A stretch of 41,331 nucleotides of DNA from Verrucomicrobiota bacterium. GTDB taxonomy: Bacteria > Verrucomicrobiota > Verrucomicrobiia > Chthoniobacterales > UBA10450. Made by a program: the position numbers and the translations under genes. The notes under the pieces were generated by a model that saw only the letters and a program-made list of their open reading frames with translations, made no database searches and was not told the origin of the DNA. Position 1 is the first letter of the stretch; every line of letters begins with the position of its first letter. Positions 17,637 to 30,717 of this stretch are shown in pieces. Where the stretch lies: assembly GCA_003219215.1 (NCBI GenBank), contig QHPY01000083.1, forward strand, positions 1-41,331. The letters run 5' to 3'.

Positions 17637-19337
17637 GTGAAAGCGCGCATTTCTTTGGCCTGTGGTTTGGCAATGTTCGGCGGCCCAGTTTTACAAATCC
17701 GCGCCGCCGAGGATGTCGATCTTCTCCTCTTCAACGGAAATGTTTACACGGTTAACGAAAAACTGCCGAAGGCGGAAGCGATCGCGGTCAAAAAGGACCG
17801 GATCGTTTTCGTTGGGTCGAACGACGACGCCAGGAAATTTCGCGCCCCGCGCGCAATCGATTTGCACGGTTACACCGTCGTTCCCGGCCTGACCGATTCC
17901 CATTGCCACATCTTTGGGATCGGCGAACGCGAGCTAACATTGAACCTCGAGGGCACAAACACGCTCGAGGATTTTCTCGCCAAAGTGAAAGCGCGTGGCG
18001 CGCAGACGCCGCGCGACAAATGGATGACCGGCCGCGGTTGGATCGAAACCTTCTGGAAGCCGCCTAGGTTCCCTACCCGCCAAGACTTGGATTCAGTTGC
18101 AGCGGATCATCCGCTTTTTCTCACCCGCGCGGACGGCCACGCCGCCATCGTGAATTCTGCGGCGTTGAAAATTGCCAAGATCGATAAGAACACGCCAAAC
18201 CCGTTCGGCGGCGAAATTCTAAAAGACAAAGCGACGAGCGAACCGAACGGCATGCTTCTCGATAACGCCCAGGAGCTAGTCGCAAAAAATATTCCGAAGC
18301 CAACCGAGGCGGAGCGCGAGCAAGCGCTGCTTACCGGAATCAATCGCGAGATCGGGCTTGGCTGGTGCGAAATTCAAAACGCCGGCAGCCACAAGGAAGA
18401 TGTCGATCTTATTAAGAAGGGGTTTGAGTCCGGCAAAATCAAAATTCGATTTATTAATTGCGTCTTTGGCCCGGGTGAAGATGCGCAGAATTTCTTGAAA
18501 GAAGGAGCGACCCTCAACGCGTTCAATCACCATTTCACCCAGCGCACAATCAAAGTGATTTTCGACGGCGCGCTCGGTTCCCGTGGCGCGGCGTTACTTA
18601 AACCGTACAACGATGCGCCTGAGACTTCCGGTTATCTCACCGAGAAACCGGAAGAGTTGCGCCCGATGTTCGAAGAAGCGCTGGGCCGCGGAATTCAAGT
18701 CGAAACACACGCGATTGGCGATCGCGCGAACCGAATGATCCTCGATCTTTACGAAGCCGCATTCAAAGCGGTCCCGCCTAACGAACGCAAAATTGGCGAG
18801 CCGCGTTGGCGGGTTGAGCACGCACAGATTGTCGATCTTGCCGACATTCCGCGGTTCGCCAAACTCGGCGTGATTCCTTCGATGCAGCCTTCCCACGCAA
18901 TCAGCGATCTATTTTTCGCGCCGGCGCGGCTTGGAATGGATCGACTCGCCGGCGCCTACGCGTGGCAATCTTTTCTCAAATCAGGAGCAATCATCTGCGG
19001 TGGCTCCGATGCGCCGGTCGAGCGCGGCGAACCGATGATCGAATTTTACGCGGCGGTCGCGCGCAAAAGCATCAAAGGCGAATCCGGCGACGGCTGGCAC
19101 CCGGAACAAGCCGTCTCGCGCGAGCAGGCACTGAGTATGTTCACGATTTGGCCGGCCTACGCGGCCTTCGAAGAGAACGAGAAAGGCTCAATCGAAGTCG
19201 GCAAGCTCGCTGATTTCACGGTGCTCTCGCAGGACATCATGAAAATTCCCGAGCCGAAAATTCTCAAAACTCGCGCCGAGATGACGATCATTGGCGGCGA
19301 CATTGTTCACGACGCGACCAAGAAGCAGACAGAATGA
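17637..19337 (+). CDS. Exported amidohydrolase (YtcJ-like, amidohydrolase family 3)
   Basis: This is a 566-residue protein. Residues 1-24 look like a signal peptide (hydrophobic CGLAMFGGPVLQI then RAAED). The mature part begins with the LLFNGNVYTVNE strand typical of metal-dependent hydrolases. DSHCH gives the HxH metal pair, VETHAIGDRAN and RVEHAQIV supply further His ligands, and GGSDAPVE the catalytic Asp region. The family hydrolyses amides, formamides or carbamates; the substrate cannot be read from sequence. The start is the GTG at 17637 with GGGGAAG seven bases upstream. The gene holds three exact TGTCGATCTT words, coding VDL each time. It is followed by a tandem nonamer region and is convergent with a DoxX-like gene. 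Confidence 0.85.
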   Translation: MKARISLACGLAMFGGPVLQIRAAEDVDLLLFNGNVYTVNEKLPKAEAIAVKKDRIVFVGSNDDARKFRAPRAIDLHGYTVVPGLTDSHCHIFGIGERELTLNLEGTNTLEDFLAKVKARGAQTPRDKWMTGRGWIETFWKPPRFPTRQDLDSVAADHPLFLTRADGHAAIVNSAALKIAKIDKNTPNPFGGEILKDKATSEPNGMLLDNAQELVAKNIPKPTEAEREQALLTGINREIGLGWCEIQNAGSHKEDVDLIKKGFESGKIKIRFINCVFGPGEDAQNFLKEGATLNAFNHHFTQRTIKVIFDGALGSRGAALLKPYNDAPETSGYLTEKPEELRPMFEEALGRGIQVETHAIGDRANRMILDLYEAAFKAVPPNERKIGEPRWRVEHAQIVDLADIPRFAKLGVIPSMQPSHAISDLFFAPARLGMDRLAGAYAWQSFLKSGAIICGGSDAPVERGEPMIEFYAAVARKSIKGESGDGWHPEQAVSREQALSMFTIWPAYAAFEENEKGSIEVGKLADFTVLSQDIMKIPEPKILKTRAEMTIIGGDIVHDATKKQTE

Positions 19338-19372
19338 ACAAAATTTTCAGAATGGCTTGTCTGTAGAATCAG

Positions 19373-19437
19373 AATTTTGTCGATTCTGTCAATTCTGTCC
19401 CCTCTCAAAAATCTGCGTTGTCCGCCTAATCCGTGGT
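19373..19437. repeat. Tandem nonamers in the amidohydrolase/DoxX gap
   Basis: The 105 bp convergent gap contains two runs of 9-bp units. At 19373-19399 there are three units ending TTNTGTC (AATTTTGTC, GATTCTGTC, AATTCTGTC). At 19411-19437 there are three looser units (ATCTGCGTT, GTCCGCCTA, ATCCGTGGT). Nothing else, such as a clear hairpin terminator, was seen in the gap. The function is unknown. Confidence 0.55.
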
Positions 19438-19442
19438 TCTGC

Positions 19443-19844
19443 TCAGGTACCGAGTAGATAAATCGCCACCAGCGTCAGCAAAAAATACGGGACCAGGATC
19501 GCCGCTCCAGCGTATTCCTTGGCCATTCGTTGACCAAAAAATAAACAAAGGATCGCGATCGCGGAAACTATTGCGCCGTAAAACGCGATCGTTGGATTGC
19601 GCGAAAAAATCAGCGCCAGAAATCCGATCCCACTCAAGACACCGGACGCGACTTCAATGATCGTGAGAATCGTGAACAACAGCGGCACAAGTCCTGCGAG
19701 CGGACTTTTCGAAAAATGGCCGCTCAGCCAACTCAGATTTCCTTGTCGATCTACGATCTTGTCGATGCCTGACTGCAAAAACAAAATCGCGAGAAATGCC
19801 GAGACAAGAAGTTGAAGTAAATACAGCGCGCTAGACGTCAGCAT
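19443..19844 (-). CDS. DoxX-like membrane protein
   Basis: This 133-residue protein has four predicted membrane helices: about 4-24, 50-72, 76-100 and 108-130. The pattern FLQSGIDKIVDR after helix one, then SPLAGLVPLLFTILTIIEVASGVLSGIGFLAL, fits the DoxX/MauE-like family of small four-helix proteins. Some members take part in thiol oxidation or quinone-linked reactions; no specific function is implied here. The ATG at 19844 is used. It lies 3' of a palindromic repeat (19846-19931) and is on the same strand as the aminomutase gene, from which that repeat separates it. Confidence 0.75.
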   Translation of the reverse strand: MLTSSALYLLQLLVSAFLAILFLQSGIDKIVDRQGNLSWLSGHFSKSPLAGLVPLLFTILTIIEVASGVLSGIGFLALIFSRNPTIAFYGAIVSAIAILCLFFGQRMAKEYAGAAILVPYFLLTLVAIYLLGT

Positions 19845-19845
19845 A

Positions 19846-19931
19846 TTGTCATGTCGACCGAAGTGGAGACATCTCTAAATATTTCTGAACGGAAATAGCA
19901 AGAGATTCCTCGACTGCGCTGGGAATGACAA
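19846..19931. repeat. Dispersed palindromic element, copy A
   Basis: The left arm TTGTCATGTCGACCGAAGTG and the right arm (reverse-complement TTGTCATTCCCAGCGCAGTC) are imperfect inverted repeats flanking about 24 bp. Related copies lie at 32679-32810 and 34023-34134. The common end is TGTCATTCCGAGCG...GAGGAATCTC. It fills the gap between the aminomutase stop and the DoxX start. It resembles a REP/MITE-type or terminator-like repeat. Confidence 0.65.
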
Positions 19932-19935
19932 AGCG

Positions 19936-21159
19936 CTACGAATACAAATATTCGTCGTGATACTCGCGCTGGGGAGCGAACTGGACGGTTTGGTCGCCGC
20001 CGGTTTCGGGATACTCGAAGATTTTTCCTTCGTAATTACGGATCACGATTTTTTCGTTGTCGTGATAGAGAACGTAGCCGGGATTGATCGGCACTTTGCC
20101 GCCGCCACCGGGCGCGTCGATGACGTATTGAGGGACGGCGTAACCGGTGGTATGGCCGCGCAATCCTTCGATGATCTCGATTCCTTTCGCGACCGACGTG
20201 CGCAAATGCGATGAACCGTTAATCAGGTCGCACTGGTAGATGTAATACGGACGGACACGGCACATGAGCAGCTTGTGCACGAGCGTTTTCATAGTCTCGA
20301 GATCGTCGTTCACGCCCGCGAGGAGCACGCTTTGATTGCCGAGCGGAATGCCGGCGTTGGCCAAACGCTCGAGCGCTTCTTTCACTTCAATCGTGAGCTC
20401 ACGCGGATGGTTCACGTGCACGCTCATCCAAAGCGGGTGGTGTTTGGCGAGAATCGCGCACAGCTCGGGCGTGATCCGTTGCGGCAGGAAAATCGGTACG
20501 CGCGTACCGATGCGGAGGAATTCGATGTGTTTGATTGCGCGCAGCCGCGTCAGCAACTTGTCGAGCTTGTCGTCAGAAAAAATCAGTGCGTCGCCGCCGC
20601 TCAGGAGCACATCACGCACTTCGGTGTGTTGTTCGAGATAGCGGAACGCTTCCTCGAAATCGGTGTGCAATTCCTGTTCGCCTACGCCACTGACCACACG
20701 ACTGCGAGTGCAGTAACGGCAATATGCGGCACAGCGATCCGTTACCAAAAACAGAACGCGATCCGGATAGCGATGCACTAAACCCGGCACCGGCATGTGC
20801 GAGTCTTCGCCACATGGGTCGGCCATGTCGTAGGGCGACGACCACGTTTCTTCGAGCCGCGGAATGACCTGACGGCGGATCGGATCATCCGGATTTTTTT
20901 CTCGCGGAATTAGATTGAAGAAGTGCGGAGTCACCGCGAGCGCAAGTTTGTCGCCGGAAAGAAGCACCCCGCTGCGTTCTTCGTCGCTAAGATCGATCCC
21001 GCGGTCGCGGGACTCGAGCTGAGCGAGTGAAGTGACCCGGTTCTTGAGCTGCCATTTCCAATCATTCCAAAGTTCGGGCGCAATCCCGCCGTCGCGGGAC
21101 CAATAGCCCAGCGCATGCGAGACGAACTCTCTTCCATCACCATTCCGAAGTGTTTGCAT
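19936..21159 (-). CDS. kamA: Lysine 2,3-aminomutase-like radical SAM enzyme
   Basis: This is a 407-residue protein. The radical SAM motif CAAYCRYC places the cluster cysteines at C143, C147 and C150. The SGGDAL segment (187-192) and the PGGGGK motif with the PLP-binding lysine K355 are the marks of the KamA family. The family interconverts L-lysine and beta-lysine using a [4Fe-4S] cluster, SAM and PLP. EF-P modifying EpmB is shorter, so a KamA-like role (beta-lysine for osmolytes or modification) is more likely, but no partner such as an epmA or ablB gene is nearby. The ATG at 21159 is chosen because homology starts soon after; the open frame extends 24 codons further. Confidence 0.9.
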   Translation of the reverse strand: MQTLRNGDGREFVSHALGYWSRDGGIAPELWNDWKWQLKNRVTSLAQLESRDRGIDLSDEERSGVLLSGDKLALAVTPHFFNLIPREKNPDDPIRRQVIPRLEETWSSPYDMADPCGEDSHMPVPGLVHRYPDRVLFLVTDRCAAYCRYCTRSRVVSGVGEQELHTDFEEAFRYLEQHTEVRDVLLSGGDALIFSDDKLDKLLTRLRAIKHIEFLRIGTRVPIFLPQRITPELCAILAKHHPLWMSVHVNHPRELTIEVKEALERLANAGIPLGNQSVLLAGVNDDLETMKTLVHKLLMCRVRPYYIYQCDLINGSSHLRTSVAKGIEIIEGLRGHTTGYAVPQYVIDAPGGGGKVPINPGYVLYHDNEKIVIRNYEGKIFEYPETGGDQTVQFAPQREYHDEYLYS

Positions 21160-21254
21160 TTTGAGTAGGACGAAAACGCTAAGACCGGTCAGAACCATGT
21201 CAACGCGCGCACCGCTAAGTGCGCCGCGCACTTCAATCGAGGCCGGATTTTGTC

Positions 21255-22640
21255 CTACTGAACGGCGACGACGGTGCCGATTGGGATTTCAGCAAAGAGT
21301 TTTCGCGCCGTTTCGCCGGGCAAACGAATACAGCCGTGGGACGCGGGGTAATTCGGCACGACGCCTTCGTGCATTCCGAAGTCGAGACAGCTCAACCGCA
21401 TGAAATAAGGCATCTCAACCTTGTAAATGGTCGACCAATGGTAGCGATCCTTATCGGTAATGACGTAATAGCCACGCTTGGTGGAATACCCGTCCCGACC
21501 GGTCGAACAGGTCGAATTCAAAATTGGCACGCCATCTCTGATGAGCGCCATGTGTTGCGAAGCGAGCGAAATTTCTATGCGCAGATGGTCGGGCGGCGGT
21601 CCGCTGCCGAGGAGAATCTGCGAAGCCCGCCAGTTTCCGAGCTCGGCCGCGAAATAAAGCGCGATCATTTTATAACGGCCGGTGGCACGGTTGCGATCGG
21701 CGCCGGCTTGCAACAGCGTGCGGACGTAATCGGTGCGACCCAGTCCGGCCGAGAGCATCAGGCAGGTAACGTCGCGATCGTCCTCAATGTAATTGCGAAA
21801 CGACTTCGACGGAAGTGCGTCCAGAAATTCCTTGTCGTATTTTGGCGGCAGAGTCGTGTTCACGTCTGCGCCGCAGTCCAGCAGGGTCGTAAACAGGGGC
21901 GCGTTATCGGTAGCAATCGCGTAGGCAAGCAGCGGAACGCGTTTCCCTTCCGGCGTAGGCGGAGGAATATGTTTCGAAAGCAGCAACCGCACTGATTCGC
22001 GATCCCCCGCGCGCAGAACATTGTCCAAAGCGCGCAACGCGCCGGCGCTCCATTGTTCAAGTCGCGGCAGTCGCGCAAGAATTTCCTGGGTAATTTTTGT
22101 GTTCGGGCTGCCGATAGCGAGCGTCAACAGTCCGGCACTGTCACCATAAGCCAATTCCAAATTCGGCGTAAGGCTCAAGAGGAGCTCGACGATTTCGAGT
22201 TTCTGGCCGTTAACAGCGTAATAGAGCGCGGAATGACCTGCACGGTCTCTGGCCGCAATGTCAGTCACATGTCCAGCCATCGCGCGAACCAATTCCAGGT
22301 CGCCATGCATCGCCGCTACCATCAGGGGCGTTACCCCCGCGTCGTCCGACAAGTCGCCGCTCGCTCCAGCATCGAGCAGTCTCCGGGCGATAATCCGTTC
22401 CTCCCGCAAAATCGCCGCGAAAAGCAAAGACCGATCATTCGCAGTTCGCGCGTTTGGATTCTGGTGCTCGCGAAAGTAACGATCGATCAATGAAGTTTGC
22501 TGCGTCTCCATCGCGCGAACGAATTCATCCGCGGGAATGGGCTTGGGGGCTTGACGCTCAAACGCAAGCCAGACAGCGGCAACCAGAAAGAGGGCGGCCA
22601 ACGTGCCAACCGAAACCCGATTCAACTTGAATGAACGCAT
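21255..22640 (-). CDS. Exported ankyrin-repeat protein with C-terminal L,D-transpeptidase (YkuD) domain
   Basis: This 461-residue protein has an N-terminal hydrophobic signal/anchor (about 8-28). From about residue 60 to 330 it has several ankyrin units (AGVTPLMVAAMHGDLELVRAM, AGHSALYYAVNGQKLEIVELL, TDYVRTLLQAGADRN). The last about 120 residues form a YkuD domain with MHEG...SHGCIRL, in which the His and Cys of SHGC are catalytic. YkuD enzymes cross-link peptidoglycan or attach lipoproteins at meso-diaminopimelate. The combination puts ankyrins in the periplasm. The ATG at 22640 is chosen because the hydrophobic segment follows. It is divergent from the HtrA gene with a 137 bp gap; a TATATTAT box at about 22670 on the minus strand may be part of its promoter. 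Confidence 0.88.
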   Translation of the reverse strand: MRSFKLNRVSVGTLAALFLVAAVWLAFERQAPKPIPADEFVRAMETQQTSLIDRYFREHQNPNARTANDRSLLFAAILREERIIARRLLDAGASGDLSDDAGVTPLMVAAMHGDLELVRAMAGHVTDIAARDRAGHSALYYAVNGQKLEIVELLLSLTPNLELAYGDSAGLLTLAIGSPNTKITQEILARLPRLEQWSAGALRALDNVLRAGDRESVRLLLSKHIPPPTPEGKRVPLLAYAIATDNAPLFTTLLDCGADVNTTLPPKYDKEFLDALPSKSFRNYIEDDRDVTCLMLSAGLGRTDYVRTLLQAGADRNRATGRYKMIALYFAAELGNWRASQILLGSGPPPDHLRIEISLASQHMALIRDGVPILNSTCSTGRDGYSTKRGYYVITDKDRYHWSTIYKVEMPYFMRLSCLDFGMHEGVVPNYPASHGCIRLPGETARKLFAEIPIGTVVAVQ

Positions 22641-22777
22641 ATCCGGAGAGAGACCGACCGATAATATACCATTAGTCAAGCGGCGTGCCGGTGCAATTCG
22701 CGCGCTGCTAGGCGCGACCCGCGAGTGGACTCCATCTCTTGAACATTGCATGTTTGATGCTGTCCAACTTCGAACAA

Positions 22778-24301
22778 ATGCGTTTGACCTCAATTTCATT
22801 TTTTATCGCGGCGCTCAGCACGATGTTCGCCGCCGCGAATCCGTCCTTTGCTGGATCGATCCTGGCCGCCACGCCCGAGATCGCGCCGACGCCGACCGTT
22901 CCAGCGGCCGCGGCCGAGCAGGGCAAAGATGTCGTTCATCAGTTGAACAATGCATTCGCCAAGGTTTTCGAGACGGTTGCACCGAGCGTTGTCATCATCG
23001 AAATTTCAAAGAAGAACGATAACGAAACCTCCGCGTTCGAGGACCTGTTCTTTCAAGGCCCGCCGGACGAAAGTAATCCGCGCCGAAACCCGAGAAATCT
23101 TCAGCCGATCCAAAGCGAAGGTTCCGGATTTGTCGTTCGGCCCGATGGCTACATTTTCACGAACTTTCACGTGGTCGAGGCCGCTGATAAGATCGACGTG
23201 AAACTCAAAGACGGCCGCGAATTTTCGGCGAAGGTCGTCGGCACTGACGAGAAAACGGACATCGCTGTCATCAAAATCGAGGCCAAAGATTTGCCAGTCG
23301 TGCAATTGGCCGACAGCGACGCGGTGAGAGTTGGGCAATTCGCATTCGCGATCGGCGCGCCGTTCAAACTCGATTACACGTTCACCTACGGCGTGGTTAG
23401 CGGGAAAGGCCGCAGCAAATTGCTCACGACCAGCGGCTATTCGATCTCGGATTACTTGCAAACGGACGCGTCGATTAATCCGGGCAATAGCGGCGGCCCG
23501 CTCTGCGACATCGACGGCAAAGTGATCGGCATGAACACGCTGATCAACGGAATCAATCGCGGTCTCGGCTTCGCCATTCCGATCAACATGGCCAAAGAGA
23601 TCGGCGACGAACTGATCGCCGGGCGCAAAATCATGCGCCCGTGGCTCGGGATCCGAATCGAGACGCTCGGCGACGATCCGGCCATCCGCGAACTTTTCAA
23701 AGGGGTCGACAAAGGCGTGGTCGTCCGGACGATCGAAGCCGACGCGCCCGCTTACAAAAGCGACCTTCGGCCCTTCGACGTCATCACCCATGTTGATGCA
23801 AACGCAGTTGCGACCGATTCGCAGCTGCAGCACGAGATTTTGAAAAAGAAAATCGGCCAAAAGGTCGAGCTGACCGTTTGGCGAAAAGGACAAACGCTCA
23901 GGGTCCCGGTCACGACTGGCGAGTTACCGAATGAAATTTCGCGTGCTTCAAACGAGCCAGCGCGGCCGCCGCAGAATCGAGAGGAAGAAGAAGTCGGGAA
24001 ATTTGGTCTCCAAGTGCAGGAGTTGACCAAGGAAATGGCGCAACGTTTCAAACTCGGCGTCCAGCGCGGCGTGATCGTGACCGACGTGACCGAGAACAGT
24101 CTGGCCGCGCAGCAAGGAATCGAACGCGAAGACGTAATCACCGAAGTCGACGGCAAACCGGTCACTGACGTGAAAACATTTCGGGAAGCGTTAAACAAAG
24201 CCGACCCAAAACGCGGCGTCCTGCTTTACCTCGACCGCAAAGGCAGCAAAACCTTCGCCGTGCTCAAAGCTGGTGGTGGCGAACCGCCGAGCGACCGCTA
24301 A
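22778..24301 (+). CDS. degP: Periplasmic serine protease of the HtrA/DegP family
   Basis: This is a 507-residue protein with a signal peptide at about 1-26 (ending FAGS). The trypsin-like domain carries the complete triad: H131 in TNFHVVE, D161 in TDIAVIK and S238 in NPGNSGGPL. Two PDZ domains follow, at about 280-370 and 400-495 (second: GVIVTDVTENSLAAQQGI). The family degrades or refolds damaged envelope proteins. The start choice rests on the signal peptide; ATG 22757 and TTG 22739 in frame are alternatives without good ribosome sites. The word variant AAGATCGACG lies at 23189. Compare the catalytically dead relative at 29620-30717. Confidence 0.92.
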   Translation: MRLTSISFFIAALSTMFAAANPSFAGSILAATPEIAPTPTVPAAAAEQGKDVVHQLNNAFAKVFETVAPSVVIIEISKKNDNETSAFEDLFFQGPPDESNPRRNPRNLQPIQSEGSGFVVRPDGYIFTNFHVVEAADKIDVKLKDGREFSAKVVGTDEKTDIAVIKIEAKDLPVVQLADSDAVRVGQFAFAIGAPFKLDYTFTYGVVSGKGRSKLLTTSGYSISDYLQTDASINPGNSGGPLCDIDGKVIGMNTLINGINRGLGFAIPINMAKEIGDELIAGRKIMRPWLGIRIETLGDDPAIRELFKGVDKGVVVRTIEADAPAYKSDLRPFDVITHVDANAVATDSQLQHEILKKKIGQKVELTVWRKGQTLRVPVTTGELPNEISRASNEPARPPQNREEEEVGKFGLQVQELTKEMAQRFKLGVQRGVIVTDVTENSLAAQQGIEREDVITEVDGKPVTDVKTFREALNKADPKRGVLLYLDRKGSKTFAVLKAGGGEPPSDR

Positions 24302-24519
24302 GTTTTTCGGCTACCGAGAGCGACCAGGACGATTCCGCCGACGAGACAGATGCCGCTCACGACCGGAGGAAAACTGATTCCGTGACCTTCGGTGTGCTTG
24401 ATTTCGAGAGGTCCTAGTTGGGCGTCTTTTTTTTCCTCTCTCCAACCTAAGCCGCCGTAGGCGAAGCCGATAATGCCAACGATGATGAGAATAATGCCGA
24501 CAATTCCAGCTGGTTTCAC
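24298..24519 (-). CDS. Small two-helix membrane protein (DUF3185-like)
   Basis: This is a 73-residue protein. Helix one (GIVGIILIIVGIIGFAYGG) is followed by a polar loop with KHTEGH, then helix two (VVSGICLVGGIVLVALG). This matches the pattern of DUF3185 proteins, short stress-associated membrane proteins of unknown function. Its stop overlaps the end of the convergent HtrA gene by 4 bp. It lies 10 bp after the stop of the next small membrane gene on the same strand, so the two are probably co-transcribed. Confidence 0.75.
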   Translation of the reverse strand: MKPAGIVGIILIIVGIIGFAYGGLGWREEKKDAQLGPLEIKHTEGHGISFPPVVSGICLVGGIVLVALGSRKT

Positions 24520-24529
24520 AGTGCCGATG

Positions 24530-24679
24530 CTACAGCGGCCGGCGACCGCTAATCAATTGGATAATGAGCACGACCAGCGCGATGAGGAGCAGCAAATGAA
24601 TGTAAGCACCGAGAACATGGAAGCCGACAAAACCGAGAAGCCAGAGAATCAGCAGAATAACAAAGATAGTCCAAAGCAT
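24530..24679 (-). CDS. 49-residue Lmo0937-like membrane protein
   Basis: The frame opens at ATG 24679 and ends at TAG 24530. The product begins MLWTIFVILLILWLLGFVG and ends LISGRRPL. The pattern W.IF.ILLILWLLG...G..IHLLL.IA...LI..LI.GRR is that of the Lmo0937/DUF5670 family of very small membrane proteins, often stress induced. AAAGG lies 6 bases upstream of the ATG as the ribosome site. It precedes the DUF3185-like gene with a short gap. It is too short for common gene-length cut-offs but well supported by the family pattern. Confidence 0.82.
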   Translation of the reverse strand: MLWTIFVILLILWLLGFVGFHVLGAYIHLLLLIALVVLIIQLISGRRPL

Positions 24680-24769
24680 AAAAAACCTTTCGTTTGCGGT
24701 TGTTGTCAATGGTTCGCTTCAACGTTCGCGGTCGCGCTTACCGAAAATTGCACGGAGGATTGTTTGCCA

Positions 24770-24788
24770 CGGCGAATCCGTTTCGCCG
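24770..24788 (-). terminator. GC-rich hairpin after the kinase-MurQ gene
   Basis: CGGCGAA-TCCGT-TTCGCCG forms a 7 bp stem about 46 bp downstream of the kinase-MurQ stop (24835). There is no T-run, so an intrinsic terminator is only possible. The same 155 bp gap has a direct repeat of GCGAATCCGT (24773 and 24795) and must also carry the promoter of the small membrane genes. Confidence 0.35.
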
Positions 24789-24834
24789 GTCGGGCGAATC
24801 CGTCCCGTGGCGGACCGGTGACGGATCGATTTTA

Positions 24835-29575
<4,741 letters not shown>

Positions 29576-29619
29576 TGGGAAGGCAGAGACCGGCGCTACA
29601 AATGCTCGTCCGGCTCGGA

Positions 29620-30717
29620 CTACGGCGTTCGTTCCGGCGCTGATTGCAGATTCAGCGGCATGGCGCGGTTCGTCTGAGAAGGAGGCGCAGCTATCAATGA
29701 TGGGAGAGCCGGCAAGCCTGGTAGGTGCGGCATGCCCCTAATGGCAGGATGAACATCGGCGTGCACGTTGAATGTCAGTCTCTCATTGCCGCGCATCACC
29801 GTGATCGGCACCACTTCGCCGGCGGTAAGAAAGAATGAGGCGTCGAGGATATCTTCGGGTTCGTGCACTTTCGTCCGTCCGATTTGAAGAACAACGTCGC
29901 CCGGTTTCATTCCCGATTCAGCCGCCGGCGTGTCTTTCACGACATCTTTGGTGACCGCCCGCGAGCCTTCCACTGGCTCAGCCGCTTCTGTCACGTTGGC
30001 GCCGATCCAACCATGCCGCGCTTCGCCGAAGCGCACAAAATCGTTGCGGATTTTTTCCGCTGCCTCGATCGGCAACGCGTAACAGGAGGAATTATTTTCG
30101 AAACTGTAGAGGAGAATTCCGACGACTTCGCCCTTTAAATTCAAAAGGGGAGCGCCGCCTTCGCCGCGTTGCGGCGGCAGATTTACTCGCAAATGCTTGG
30201 TTGAAAAATATCCGCCGAAGCATTTGCGATCGAATCCCCCGATCATGCCAAAGCTCGGCGTCTCAGCGAGATCGAGCGGATAACCAATCGCAACGACGGG
30301 CGTGGCAATCTCAAGTTGTTCCGCACTGCCGATCGGCAGCGCCGGGCTGGCCAAATCCACTTTTAACATGGCGATGCCGCTACGGAGATCAGCCAGGAGT
30401 TGCCGGGCTGGATATTTTTTTCCTTTGAACTCAACCGTCACGTTCTCCGCTTCGCCGCCGACCGAATAGGCGGTGTAAAGCGTGCCGGTCGGATCGACAA
30501 AGAACCCAGTGCCGGAAAGTTCGCCGTGTTGATCGGTCGCCTCGATTTTGACGACAGCCTTGGCGCAGTGTTCGAAAACGTCTTTGACTTCGCGACTAAT
30601 GGTGGTCGCCGAGTCCGGTCCTGGCTGCGCAGAAAGCGAAGCCGCCGCGGCGAAAAACGCAAGTTTTGCCAGCAAACGAAACCCTTCGACCGAACTAGAA
30701 CTTGAAAGTCGTCTCAT
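29620..30717 (-). CDS. HtrA-fold pseudoprotease with PDZ domain
   Basis: This is a 365-residue protein with a signal peptide (about 12-30). The trypsin-like fold is recognisable by GTGFFVDPTGTLYTAYSV, RSGIAMLKV, VAIGYPLD, and GEGGAPLLNLKGEVVGI. At the triad positions the His of TNAHVV is S85, the Asp of TDIAVLK is G114, and the Ser of GNSGGP is G187. All three are lost, so proteolysis is not expected. One PDZ domain lies at about 230-325 (DTPAAESGMKPGDVVLQIG). The C-terminus is Pro-rich. The gene overlaps the end of the anti-sigma-like gene by 23 bp in a sigma-factor operon. A peptide-binding or sensor role for the PDZ domain is inference. Confidence 0.85.
   Translation of the reverse strand: MRRLSSSSSVEGFRLLAKLAFFAAAASLSAQPGPDSATTISREVKDVFEHCAKAVVKIEATDQHGELSGTGFFVDPTGTLYTAYSVGGEAENVTVEFKGKKYPARQLLADLRSGIAMLKVDLASPALPIGSAEQLEIATPVVAIGYPLDLAETPSFGMIGGFDRKCFGGYFSTKHLRVNLPPQRGEGGAPLLNLKGEVVGILLYSFENNSSCYALPIEAAEKIRNDFVRFGEARHGWIGANVTEAAEPVEGSRAVTKDVVKDTPAAESGMKPGDVVLQIGRTKVHEPEDILDASFFLTAGEVVPITVMRGNERLTFNVHADVHPAIRGMPHLPGLPALPSLIAAPPSQTNRAMPLNLQSAPERTP

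Noticed and set aside
23006-23893. 295-codon frame opposite the HtrA gene
   Set aside because: It is a shadow of the protease coding strand and lacks any motif.
24770-24834. tRNA or riboswitch in the gap after kinase-MurQ
   Set aside because: Hairpin and direct repeats are present, but there is no cloverleaf or conserved riboswitch core.
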